The notes under the pieces are model-generated. The model searched no databases and was not told the DNA's origin. It saw only the letters and a list, made by a program, of their open reading frames with translations. Below, piece by piece: positions 13,732-24,799 of a stretch of DNA of 64,000 bases; position 1 is the stretch's first letter; each line of letters begins with the position of its first letter. The translations under genes were made by a program, and so were the position numbers. Origin of the DNA: Lethocerus indicus (taxonomy: Eukaryota; Arthropoda; Insecta; Hemiptera; Belostomatidae). The DNA is taken from the NCBI GenBank assembly GCA_019843655.1, contig JACDQD010000003.1, forward strand, positions 1,862,925 to 1,926,924, read 5' to 3'.

Positions 13732-14377
13732 GTTCTTCTAATCCCATAGCTGACCATATGACGTAATTAAATATCCCCTGAGCGTATTTACTGATTTCTC
13801 ATTTTCCGATTTTCTCCAATATGGGGAAAGAAAAATTCACCATACCGCCACGTTACATAACTTGATGGTAAATATTCTTTCTTTATTACGGAGAATAAAA
13901 TGGAAAATATAAATATACCACGTTCTGTAATTATGATAGTGTTCAGTCAACGGCGATTATGATCCGGGCGTGCGTATTTATTCAATTGCAAAATGAAAAT
14001 AATTATTTAATTAAGGCTTTATTAGGTGCTGTTGTGGGACATTGATAGGATGATTGATTGAACGAAATAAATAATTGAAACAAAATAAATTCACAACTTT
14101 CCGTTAACTTACTTCGAATTATATATAAACATGCTAACGACTTAAATTCGTTTTTACTTGCTGACTATAAGAGCGTTCTGTCGGACGGTGTCCGGATTTG
14201 CCGTTTGGATTGATTGGAATTTCTATGGGTCAATTTATCCCGTAAGTTCTTCTCGGATATACAATGAAACAATTGTAATCGGACCGAATTCGCAACGACA
14301 CTGCAACGTGTGATAAATGAAGCCCTTCATTTCCCAATTGGGACGTGACACAATGCACACGTTCGCGTTGTAAAAAC

Positions 14378-14640
14378 ACAAAAGATGTTTTTTCACAGGG
14401 ATAGAAGCGTTGATTGAAGCTGCGTGGCCGGACCCTGAGATAACCTCGTTTATTATTAGTAGTGTATTAGCCGGCTGCCCTCTCAAGCCCAGTTCCAAGA
14501 ATAATAATTCCCACCCTTTATCGTTTCGCCAATACGCGTATATATTTCAAAGATATATTTCTCACTTAATCGAATTCGCTCGTCCGTCGGGCCGTTTGGC
14601 AATTTCGCTTTGTGAAATTAGAAGGCGGGTGGATGAATAG
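14378..14640 (+). other. Acceptor-linked open segment (possible terminal exon, weak)
   Basis: A T-rich tract ending TTTTTTCACAG (to 14398) is followed by an open frame of 79 codons from 14401 to a stop at 14638-14640 (beginning IEALIEAAWPDPEITSF). The composition looks protein-like, but there is no recognisable domain, start codon or downstream AATAAA close by. Chance is a sufficient explanation. Confidence 0.12.
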
Positions 14641-15980
14641 TACGGCGAAACTAAAGGGGGACACGGCAGTTTCTGCCCACAAAAGTAGATTTGAAGTGTG
14701 TCGCCGAACACACCAGCCCAGGATATCCTGTCGCCGTGATAAGGACGCAAAATGTGTAAAGTACATTCTTGAGTTATTTCGACAGCTTTAATATTCGATA
14801 TGAAGAGAAATGTTTCTACTCCTTCTTTGCCCTGGTTTTACATCGATTTACTAAGCTCTCGCTTGAACGGGAACTGCAGGTATAACGCAGAATCTAAAGG
14901 AAGCCGGTCAAAATATGCGGTTTGTCAAAATTATCTATGATATTGACTTGGAGCACTTTTCTCCCTTAATATCCAAAGGAGGGGCCACCTAGTTAGGTAA
15001 ACACCTCACTATATTATAAACGAATGCAACTTATACCTGTTAGCTCATATACCTTAACCAGTACATCAATAAATAGATGTTTAATTAACGGAGCGTAAAT
15101 ATTGTTACCCGTGAGGTGTTCTGACTGTAGTTGTGTTCAGATGCTTAACAATAGTTAACAATTAACGCTAGCTACTGTTACTAAAGTTACTAATACTATT
15201 GTGACTTCCATTATTACTACTACTACCGCAAGAGTTACTACTCTTTGATGCTGCGTTTAACCATAACACTCCTGACGCTAATACCAGTACTAAATCCACC
15301 AGCACAAAGTCGTTGATCCCTAGTTAGGTCCTCGGAATAGTTTAATAAGGCGGTTTACCAAAACACCAATTTAGTTAGGCAGTTACGCAATCTCGGCTAC
15401 CGATCCTGTCTGCACGGTTATTTATTATTGACTGAATGTTATTTGACATCGTCATGACTGCCTTCTTAAGTGTTATCGCAGTCTTCAGTAACTACTATCT
15501 TACGCAATTGTGGAACTTTGATGGCCCGTAGGCGGCCAACATGCGCAAGTGAGTTACCCCACTCCTTGCATATATTCTGTATATAATACGCGATTTATGG
15601 CAAATTATTATATCCCGGGGTTATTTATCCCTGGAGGTAGCTGCCCGCGATCAGTTATACGGGGCTGGTAAAATCTTAGACCTGGGTTCGGTTAGTGTGT
15701 TGTGTGTGGGAGCACTCAAGTGGTGAAGATAACTAACGGCGAGGGGCACCTATGCCGCGCCTATAATAAACACATATATTTCGTCAGGCTTACTCCCGGA
15801 CAGGGACTTGTTTACAGTCCCGGTAATGGCCGATATAAATCCTTTGTCCGATATTTGGCCGCCGTCGTAAACAAGCCCCGGGAAAGCCTTCGGGGCCTGA
15901 TTTTTCAAGCCGCTTTCGAGGCTAACTCTCAACTGGGAACTAACACAGGGTCGTCCGTGTTCATGGACCGGTGTCTCTAA

Positions 15981-16025
15981 ACATTTGGTCGTATGTACAC
16001 TGTCTACACACATTTGGTCGTATGT
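15981..16025 (+). repeat. Exact 16-bp direct repeat
   Basis: ACATTTGGTCGTATGT occurs at 15981-15996 and again at 16010-16025, 29 bases apart start to start, separated by ACTGTCTACAC-type sequence. Such a pair could be a target-site footprint or paired binding sites; nothing here decides. Confidence 0.9.
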
Positions 16026-16565
16026 CGAAACCGTCTTAGCTTGGAACGAAATACTTTCGATATCTGCGATTTGCAGTTAGCAATTTTAGTTCAACTCGTT
16101 AGGGTTGCCCAACTATGAAAGCAGTGTAAAGTATGTAAAAAGATTCGAAATTTCATCGGCTGGTAGAATGTACAACTTAAACTTGAAGGGCGATATTCGA
16201 CAGTTTTATTCTTCGAATTTCCTACGTATTCGAATTTCATATATTATGCAGGTGAACCTTTTATTATCCTTCAGCGAATAAATAACCGGAGTGACTCAAC
16301 ACCTCCGGGGGTCTGTAAAATTGTCCGGGAAGGTTAAATTAATAACGCCTCGCGTCTGTTGGGCTGTAATTCCACCTCCTGCCGTGAGAAATTCTGTCGC
16401 GTACGGAATACGTTAGTGGTCTTTAGATTTATTAATTTAAAGGGGTTAGGGGACCGCCCCCCACCCAATTGTTGTGTTAGTGTGCGTGCCGATGTTGTGG
16501 AATGTGTAGCGTGTGTTGTGGAAAGGTGAATTGGGGAGAAGTGTCGTAGTAGTTGTCGCTCGCTG

Positions 16566-16680
<115 letters not shown>

Positions 16681-16699
16681 TGAGGCGGTGGTTTCACCG

Positions 16700-19600
16700 A
16701 CAACCTGTTGAAGCGGGGCTTTGAATCATTTATATTGCGATAAGAGGAGGCCCCGCCACTGCCGCTCCGGCCCCAATCCCCTTTGTCCTCTAAACTGGAT
16801 CCAGTTTCAAAACAGACTGGAACGTCTTATATTTCGTATTTTTTTTTATTAGGTACAATCATTAGAGGACCCGGTATACGACGCGATGATTAGGTCCAAT
16901 TTTCCGACGGTACGGGTCAGACAAGGTGCAGGAGCCATTTTTAAATGTTCGCCGATTTAGAATTAACATAATTTTTTACCGATGTTTTTGCTATCTTCAG
17001 TCTCCTCTTCCCGGATTGCTCTTTTGCTAGACCTGTTTCAGTTGCTCGCGGTCTTCTAGGTATTCTCGTGGGGGGCATCCTGTCTGCACTGTCACTTCGC
17101 TTGTAATGTAATAGTAGAACCAATACCACCACCCTACTGAATTAGACCAATAAAATTGATTTACAAGATGTACTTATCAAAAAGTGAATTCATTATTAAA
17201 CTTTGCAATAATTGCAGTTATGACCCCAGCAGATTTAAATTAAAAATTGTGAAAAAGGCAGTAAGTCTTTAAACTGTGTACTCTTATATTCCTTCAATAA
17301 TATTTCCGGAAAATATTTTATACGCACGCGGCATTATCTGACTCTATAAATTGATTTTAAGGGAAACGTCACGGTACCGTCTTCCTCTATCAGCACCAAT
17401 AGCCCATAACCAATAAACGCCACCACCGTATAGGAAGCAGTGTGTCCTCAATATATCTAGCTTTACGACTTTCTGTCCGCTCGACTTTTATATACGCGCA
17501 TATCTATCGACTATTCACGCCACTCAATTCTTCGAACTTAATTGATACCTAAATCGATCAACAGTTAATTGGTTTCTTCCATTATTCTAACTGCGCTTTA
17601 AAATGAAAAATTGAGGAAGCACGCGTCATTTTTATAAGATGACACGTTAGATAAACGAATCTGAAACAAATGGCCTTATGAAACATAAATATGAACTGTT
17701 AAAATATTGTTTAGAAATATCTTGTAGTTTCATTCTGCATTTTTAGAAACGGACTGAGAAAGAGTATCTAATTGAACTTTGCAAAGGTTGTAGATTATTG
17801 ATTTGTTTGTAAGTATTTGTTGCGATTGCTTGAGATTATAGTACATCTGTAAAGGTCAGAACGGATGAAATATTGTCTAACAGTTTGTTAACTTGGAAGC
17901 TATTGCCGGGTGATGTAGTGGGGCGGCCGAGGAATGTCAGACATCCGACGGCGGTTCGGTGCCGGGGGCGGTGGGGGCGGCGCCACCCCCCTCAATTGAC
18001 TTCTGCTGCAGTCTATAACAGATTTGAATTCCTCCTCTCACTTGCTGCATGCGCCCGAAACGGGCTCAGTACCCGGCCTATAAATACATGGCATCGTATA
18101 CATTCAGAAGGGGTTGCTTAAAATAAAATAAAACCACTCACTGAACTCATGAAGGGAGAAGCCACCCAATGAGACGGTACTGCCGCTTCTGCCCCAACTC
18201 CCGTGATTAATGATAATCGCGTGACCATTCCCACTTTGGCGGGGCTCGGGATTTTCAGGAAGGTGAAGTGATAAAAGTTGTCGAATGAAGGGAGTGGAAG
18301 GATTTATACCAGGAAGCTGCTAATTCCCGAAGGAACAGGACTTATGGTCATTATGGATAAAGCGGTTAGAGACGTACTGAGGGGCGTTAGTGGATTTCTC
18401 GAGGAATTGGACTCTGTGTCTTAGACCTTATTATTCATTATATTTATTTATTTATGGCGTACTTTTAGTGTCACAATATTAGTTTCAAATATATATAGGT
18501 GCGCACTAGATCAAACGTTCATTACACATGAAATGGTGTAACTGAGTAAAGTGAGTGCGCTGTTCTGTTTGACGGCATTGCTAAATAAATACTAATAAAC
18601 GTTGCTCTGATTTATAGGGCCATTTCAGTATCCGTTAACCATTAGGATGTAATGAACTAGTGTCCAAGGTGGGATAACATTTAGTCATCCCTATACATAG
18701 AACACTCGCACGTTATTGGTTTTCATCCTAATCAAATCAAAATTCTTTCTTATTATTATCAAAAGTTGTTTTATTACTTCTAAACACTGACATATTCTTC
18801 GTTAGAATTCATCGTTAGATTCAACATTATATTTTAAAATGTTTTTGAACGTTATATACCGTATTCTATTTAAAGCATCTGTCCTTATCTTGTTAAGGAG
18901 GAAGCTGACCGTTAACTCTGATATGAGAAAACTTGAGCAAGTTGAGAAATAAACATTTTTTGAAATTCGACTATACTCACACATTAATATTTTACCTCTA
19001 CCCCCTAAAGGACATGGTAATATATTTCTTTAAAATAAAATTTATAATCCAAAAGTAGGTCCCGTAGCTCTTCTTTATATACGGGTATTATTAGTGTTAT
19101 CCACGCTATGATATCTGTTCTCACTACTACTATTGACATCGCTAGAGCTACCATTATTTTTTATAGCCACTCCTTCAGTATTGCTCCTTCAATACAATGT
19201 GCTGAAATAACGTCTAAGAATAGCCTATAACGAGAATAGGTATAACAGGAAACTGCGGAGATTGGTGTAGTGTGGCGTCATGTGTGGAATTCGATGCCGT
19301 GTCGTGTCGCTCCGATAGAGCGCTAGCTAGCATAAGAACGCAGGATGGAAACCTGTTTACAACCAGATCTCTTCTAATTTGATATTAAAAATTCGTATTC
19401 AAAATAAGAATAAGAACTTTTTTAATATTCATTCCAAATAACTGCCTATTTTATTGGGGCAGAATATTGTTAGAATTCTTCGTCACTGTGGATAGCACTG
19501 TGTGGGGCTGGTTTGGGCTTTGGGGAAGTACATGGAAGCTTTCGGCGTCGATTTGCCCCCGGTTTTTTTGCCCCCCATTTGCCTCTCGTCGTCCGATAGG

Positions 19601-19950
19601 AATGATTCGTGGCTAACGTGAAAATACTGCCTTCCTGGTTAACGGGAGGATTGAGTGTTATATTCGATTAGCGGACGCCGGCCCTACGTCATCCGCTACG
19701 TCGGCCGCTCTCACCTCGGTGTTTATCGCGCCGAACGCGTCCCGCAACCATAACTCCCGGTCGAACGGGAAAAGGATCCCCATCGCATGAATCATACCCA
19801 TAAATAAAAATTACTCCCGGATGTTGTGGCCCGCACCCCACCACTGAAACACCGAAATACGGTAGCAGCAGATGAAATGTCGAATTTACAGCGGGGAATA
19901 AAATTGCCCCAGTGGCGGATTTAAACATTAAAATATCCGAACCCTATCGG
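16700..19950. other. Non-coding stretch, no gene seen
   Basis: Low-information AT-rich sequence, with a GC-rich patch at about 17900-18000 containing a GGGGGCGG-type run. Open frames are under about 85 codons and no RNA gene or repeat was found. Confidence 0.55.
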
Positions 19951-19957
19951 AACTTGA

Positions 19958-20329
19958 ATTATCACTAACTAACTTCCGATAGGATCGCGTAATTCTGTTG
20001 GAAGGACCTCGGTTAGCGGGGTCGACCCCCTGCTAGTCAGGAATTTCTCCCGGGTTTGGAAACCACCCTACCCAAAGGTTTTTGCCCTTCTCCTCCTGCG
20101 GCCCGATGTTTCGGAACCCCTATAAATAAGTCATAGTCCCGAAATGGAGGACCCTGATGTGGAACCGGTAAGAGTTCCAGCGGACAACGCCCGAGAGTGC
20201 CAATCAAGGAAAGGGAAAACTCATCCGCTCGAGCTCGCTCGGGTGGTTTCCAAACGCGAGAAAATTCCAGGAATTGCAGCGGGGTCAAAACCACAGTCTT
20301 ACGGGATCCTACCGGAAGTTAGTGATAAT
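19958..20329 (+). mobile_element. Family 1 fold-back element (MITE-like), full copy
   Basis: Outer ends are exact complements: ATTATCACTAAC at 19958-19969 and GTTAGTGATAAT at 20318-20329. Inside, CTTCCGATAGGATCGCGTAA (19973-19992) pairs with 20299-20318 with two mismatches. The arms stay alignable well inwards; for example GGTTTGGAAACCACCC (about 20053-20068) has its complement GGGTGGTTTCCAAAC near 20240. The element is flanked by TA on both sides if it starts at TCACTAAC, which fits a TA target duplication of the Tc1/mariner type. The conserved core TTTTTGCCC is at 20079. No transposase is encoded; two open frames crossing it are by-products of its GC content. Transcribed, the arms would fold into a long imperfect hairpin. 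Confidence 0.85.
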
Positions 20330-20644
20330 AGAATATCAGTTGTTCCTGTCTACGTGTGTTCATTTATTCGGTTTATTCGTCCAGTAAGAATCAAGGACGA
20401 TCCAGAAGGGGGCGATAAGCGCAGGTGGAAATGTTTCAATAGTGGCGGTGTTCCGATGAAAGATGAGTTAGATGGCCGCTTGGGGTATCGGGTGTAGTCG
20501 AGGCGTACCTGGGCTAAGTTGCAGTTGTGCAGATTGCCGGCCATTCCGGGAACTGTTGATCAGCAGAAGCTTGGGCCCGCCTTTATTCCTTGAATCACCT
20601 CGTGCTAACACCGCTCGCTCACCTTGGCACTCCGCCAGCCTCCC

Positions 20645-20677
20645 TTACTCACCTTTACTTTAATTACACAGGTAAAA
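20645..20677 (+). promoter_or_regulatory. Recursive-splice-like site (weaker)
   Basis: Pyrimidine-rich sequence followed by ACACAG (to 20671) is joined directly to GTAAAA (20672-20677). The acceptor half is good and the donor half moderate. I see no second donor within 80 bases. It could also be an ordinary acceptor whose exon starts GTAAAA, or chance. Confidence 0.2.
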
Positions 20678-22024
20678 TCTCGTTATAACGAACACACGTG
20701 ATACTGAAAATTTCGTTAACTGATATTCGTTATAAAGAAATGTTTACCTGTATATCCGATATCGTCACTTTCCTGCAATATCGCCGTCGGTCTTAACGAG
20801 GGGAATACCAGAGTGTGGGCCCTGTTGTATGGGCCCGGCGATACCACGGCCACAGTACATATTATCAACGTACAGAACAGGAAACGAACTCCGGTCTTGA
20901 ACAACGCCCTCCACAAGTACCAAAGCAATAACAGTGCACACCTCAGGGTGATTCGGAAATGGGGATCGTTGGGCACCACTCGGGCCTAAGTAAGGGTGAG
21001 TTTTAAGGGCGGTTGGGACCCCCACCTTACCCCCTCCAAGAAGCCTAGTCCTGTCAAACAGAATACACACCTGGAATATAGAATTTTCCCCCGTAGGTAT
21101 TATTTATTGCGATGAGGCCAATCTTAAATACACAATTATTAATTGAGTTCCACAACAGTCGAGTGCTAAATTCCCGGTCCTGTTTCATTCGTGAGATGGT
21201 ATATTTTTCGTATTTTCTACTATACCGTAGGGAATAGAAAGGAATTATTATCTATTGCCCCTGATAGTGGACCCACGGGGATGTCGCCGCTTTTACCGAG
21301 GGCTCCGACCTTAGACCTTATATCTTGTGATTTATCGGCAGAGCGCATAAAACTCATGAAACCTGAAACCGGTGGCGGGGGATCAATTCTAGGACATCTC
21401 GAGTGGGAAACGAGCTCAGGTCTCCGGTATCCGGACATTTTCGGTCAATTGGAAGTCACACTCGGAAGGAGAGACCAATGAAAGCATCGGCCAACAGTTT
21501 TTCTACGTATCAGGATGCAAAGGCAGTATAAGATTTCAAATGTTTTTTTTTAGTTGAAATGGTTGAATTATTTCTTCATTTTGGGCTTATTCTTTCCGAC
21601 GGTCTCTGCCCGCGATACTTCTCTTGGGTCATGCCAGTCCCGGGGCTGGTTGTTGTTGGGGTCGCCGATAATAGATGATGGGGTTGATGGCCCGTTTTGC
21701 CGGGCCTCGGAGCCTACAAAAAGTGAACGGGTCCCGGTTCGGGATTAGCCGTTCTTGGAAGGGGCCCTAATTGCCACCAGCCCCGTTCACAGATGTGCCC
21801 GTAGCTTCCACGCTCGGCCAGGTGCCTGTTGTCGTTAGCCGAGATTTTCAACGTTAATTTTTCACTTTTGTGTTTCCATATTCATGCGGAGGTTAGAACG
21901 AATTATTTCATTTTGCATTTAACGTATAGCCTATTCGAGTTTTATAATTTTTTGTTGTTTTAGATTCACTTCAGATCCCAATTGTAAACAGTACAATTTT
22001 TCTCCTAGTAAGATTATCAGATAT

Positions 22025-22056
22025 TTTATTTGCTCAGATATTTTATTTTAACTCAA
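22025..22056 (+). repeat. Short direct repeat
   Basis: A T-rich string, AGATATTTTATTT, occurs twice about 17 bases apart (around 22018-22050). It lies in low-complexity AT-rich sequence, so significance is slight. Confidence 0.5.
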
Positions 22057-22330
22057 TGTACGCCTTTTATTTGCCATACATTTGAATCTACCAAAACCCA
22101 ATTAGTTCCCATTCGGACTTAATGAATAAACCTTGCATATTTTCAAAGCATTTATAATCGTGACCAAATCAAAAATAGAAATTTTCGTATTCGTATTCCT
22201 GAGATTTATAACGAGCAGTCGAAAACTTTGTCTATTAGCGGTTAAGAAAGAAGTAGCAATTTTTTATTTTTAACAATACGGTTGATTCATCAATTTTGTT
22301 TTGATTCAGTAAACCTACCCGCCATTAGGC

Positions 22331-22392
22331 TGCTACCCGAGTCGAACCCGTGTTGTGAGTAGAGCTTGCTATCTGAACTACCTGCAATTCAA
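22331..22392 (-). other. tRNA-like Pol III box relic
   Basis: On the minus strand, an A-box-like TAGTTCAGATAG is followed by GGGTTCGACTCG, a near-perfect B box. The spacing between them is about ten bases shorter than in a working tRNA and no proper anticodon arm forms, so this is a tRNA-derived relic or SINE head rather than a tRNA gene. The AT microsatellite directly beside it, upstream on this strand, is not the usual SINE tail position. Confidence 0.35.
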
Positions 22393-22408
22393 GCGGTTTT
22401 CTTATCTC

Positions 22409-22411
<3 letters not shown>

Positions 22412-22456
<45 letters not shown>
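22412..22456. repeat. (AT)n microsatellite, 45 bp
   Basis: Pure alternating AT. Prone to cruciform extrusion and length polymorphism. Confidence 0.97.
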
Positions 22457-22460
<4 letters not shown>

Positions 22461-23253
22461 GGCTATTTGTAGCGTCATTACAAATGACGTACATCCGATA
22501 ATGTTACTGAATACCAGGTGTTTGTTTTTGACGTAGTTCACTGTCGTCGAATTCTATCCTTGGTGTGACGCTTCATTCCATGCTTTATTTGTACTTACAT
22601 AATCGATTTAATTATCATTCTCTGTATATTTACATTGTGTATGTGGAACGATGATTGTATAAAATCATCCTGCCTTTCGGTAATTAATATTTCATTCAGT
22701 CTAAAAGGGCTAATTTGTGCGCAATTTCATTACTCGTAGAAGAACTGTTGTTAGTTTTGAATTGTTGTTTTGTATTCCTGTTAATACTTCAATGTTTGTA
22801 AAGTTTCAATGCCGGCTAGGGATGGGTTTTTAATTTTTAAATGAATTAAAATTTGTATGTTCTGTAAACTGCATTATCTAGCACCGAAATTATAAACATT
22901 ATCAAGTGCACAGAAATTTATTTTCGAAGTTTATTTTTTGTAATTTTGAAATTCTCTATATGGTCCTATCTCTACGGTATGCGTCAAATTGGCTCATAAG
23001 AAACGCCATCGTCAGCAGCGTCCGATTATTATTACAGAGGAGTTTACAGTTAGTCTCGAGAATATTCGAGGAATATACCGAGACGTAGCTATCTCTGGGG
23101 ATTATTTTGGATCGCGGCGTCCCGGATTATTTCTCTATTTTCCCGACCCGAACTTTCCGACCGGCGCCATAAAATAAAACGGCACTGCGAGCGGCCGAAG
23201 TCGCGAATATGGCCCCGGTTACTGGCTCTCGGAAAGTTTTCGACTGGAGTACG

Positions 23254-23265
23254 CCCCCCCCCCCC
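23254..23265 (+). repeat. Poly-C run (12)
   Basis: Twelve consecutive C in a CpG-rich patch (about 23150-23420). Confidence 0.9.
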
Positions 23266-23555
23266 GTTGTTGGGGGTTTATGACGTCCTCCGCTGTGCGG
23301 TTCATGGCACTTTATGAGCCGGGTTCGCACCTCGCGCGCCTCCTGTGTCCTCTTCAGCGTCTTGGTTTATTTGTGCCGGCCACTCTTGTCCCAGCTTTCG
23401 GCCGTCCTCCCAACTTTATTTCGCCTCTTTTATTCTTTTCGAGTGCTCCTCTCGAAGGCCTCTTGACGACGACGCCGCTGAGAAAATATTATTTAACAGC
23501 GAACAAATACTATTCTTATTTTAAAACCTAGTTGTAATACCGATTCTTCCTGTGT

Positions 23556-23648
23556 GTAATTTGTAATTTTTTTTTACAGGTAAATATCCAGTAGTTTTTT
23601 CGAGCACGCCGCGGAGTTAGTGGGTCTATGCGACGTTATAAGGTATGT
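23556..23648 (+). promoter_or_regulatory. Recursive-splice-like site with downstream donor (RS-exon layout)
   Basis: A T-rich tract ending TTTTTTTTTACAG (to 23579) is followed immediately by GTAAAT (23580-23585), so acceptor and donor abut with no exon between. A second strong donor, AAG then GTATGT, follows at 23643, defining a 63-nt segment (23580-23642). All three frames of that segment contain stops, so it cannot be an ordinary internal coding exon. It fits the short cryptic exon that accompanies recursive splice sites in flies and vertebrates. The alternative is a non-coding (5' UTR) exon. Confidence 0.38.
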
Positions 23649-24629
23649 AATTTAGCCCACCATAAATAAATTATTGTAGGAATGCTTAAAAAATCGCGGA
23701 ATTATTTAGAAACGGGTAGTTTAATTTGTCCATATTCACAGTGTACCTGTTGTCTCAAGCTGTGGGGAACAATGTTATAATTACGTGTCATTAATAAGAC
23801 AATGATCTTGACGCTTGATAGTTGAAACAAGCAGTGAATTCTGTTTAGTTATGTTAATTCGAGATGGTATGTTAGATATATTAATTGTCAGATTGCGTGG
23901 ACTATAATAATGATAAAAGAAATGCGAAAATATCACGATGCACGATGTAAAAGTGTTATCGTTGTGTTATCCACACCGATGTATATTAATCGTGTGGACA
24001 TTAATCAATACATCCTATCTTGGAAGTTCTAGCCGTAATCGTAGGTTACAAACATTATTATTCTAATTTTCAATCATTATCCTATTTGATTTTTTTGTTC
24101 ATATTTACAAAAACAATTTTGAAATTGCGGTCTCTTCGCCAAAAACGAAATGAAAATAATATAATTCCGGTTATATATTGAGAGGGAAGGCCGAACTAAA
24201 ATTAATTTTATTCCAACAAAATTGCGGACATTAAATGTACATAAAATATTAAAAATACGTTGAACGAACTGACAGGGCAGACACGGGGCCGATTATTAAT
24301 TGCAGCCGGGGGGCGACAGGTTGCTGTTGATACCCGTGCAAAGGGACGCGTGGGACACGTGTTCCTGTATGTAACATTTTTGTACGGCTAATATAATTTT
24401 GAGCCGGCCGACGTGAACCGTATAACCGATCCGAGGTGTATAATTGGTGGGGTTAGGTGCTCCCGTTATCCTGCCAACACAAACAGACCAGACACCGTCA
24501 AACCCCCACCGTGAATGGAATCCCTCCAAGCTGTTAGTGGGATATTTCCCGGTCGCAACCCACGCTCTTTTACAACCTTAGACTATAGGTGATCACTTTA
24601 ATTTTGTACTCCATAAAACCGATTCTCGG

Positions 24630-24790
24630 AAGGAATTTTTTTTTAGTTATCCTCTCATGTGGGTGACATGTTTCAACGTTTTGCTCTTAAAAAAAAGTCT
24701 GAACTAATTTATTCCTATTCATCCTGGACCCATTCTTGCCTCGTTTCCGAACAGAGCACCCTCAAATTGTCTACTAACGTTGGAGGAAAC
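24630..24790 (+). repeat. Family 2 dispersed repeat, copy A
   Basis: Shares with the other copies a T-run followed by AGTTATCCTCTCATGTGG, then TTTTGCTCTT, then TCTGAACTAATTT and CCCATTCTTG. Compared with copy B it lacks about 35 bases between the GCTCT and GAACTAAT blocks. No coding capacity. Origin (SINE, MITE or other) is undetermined. Confidence 0.55.
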
Positions 24791-24799
24791 CTGGCGGAA

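Larger units (their letters stand above)
12600..15970. other. Non-coding stretch with one hairpin and one acceptor-linked open frame
   Basis: Apart from the hairpin at 13704-13731 and the open segment at 14399-14640, I see only AT-rich sequence. Triplet-flavoured ACT/TAC-rich sequence lies at about 15170-15310. Confidence 0.5.

Noticed and set aside
17815..17845. ATTGCTTGAG string resembling the seed of miR-137
   Set aside because: The remainder differs from the miRNA and no flanking hairpin arm exists.
20144..20497. 117-codon plus-strand open frame
   Set aside because: Mostly the right arm of the fold-back element read through into flanking DNA; no recognisable motif.
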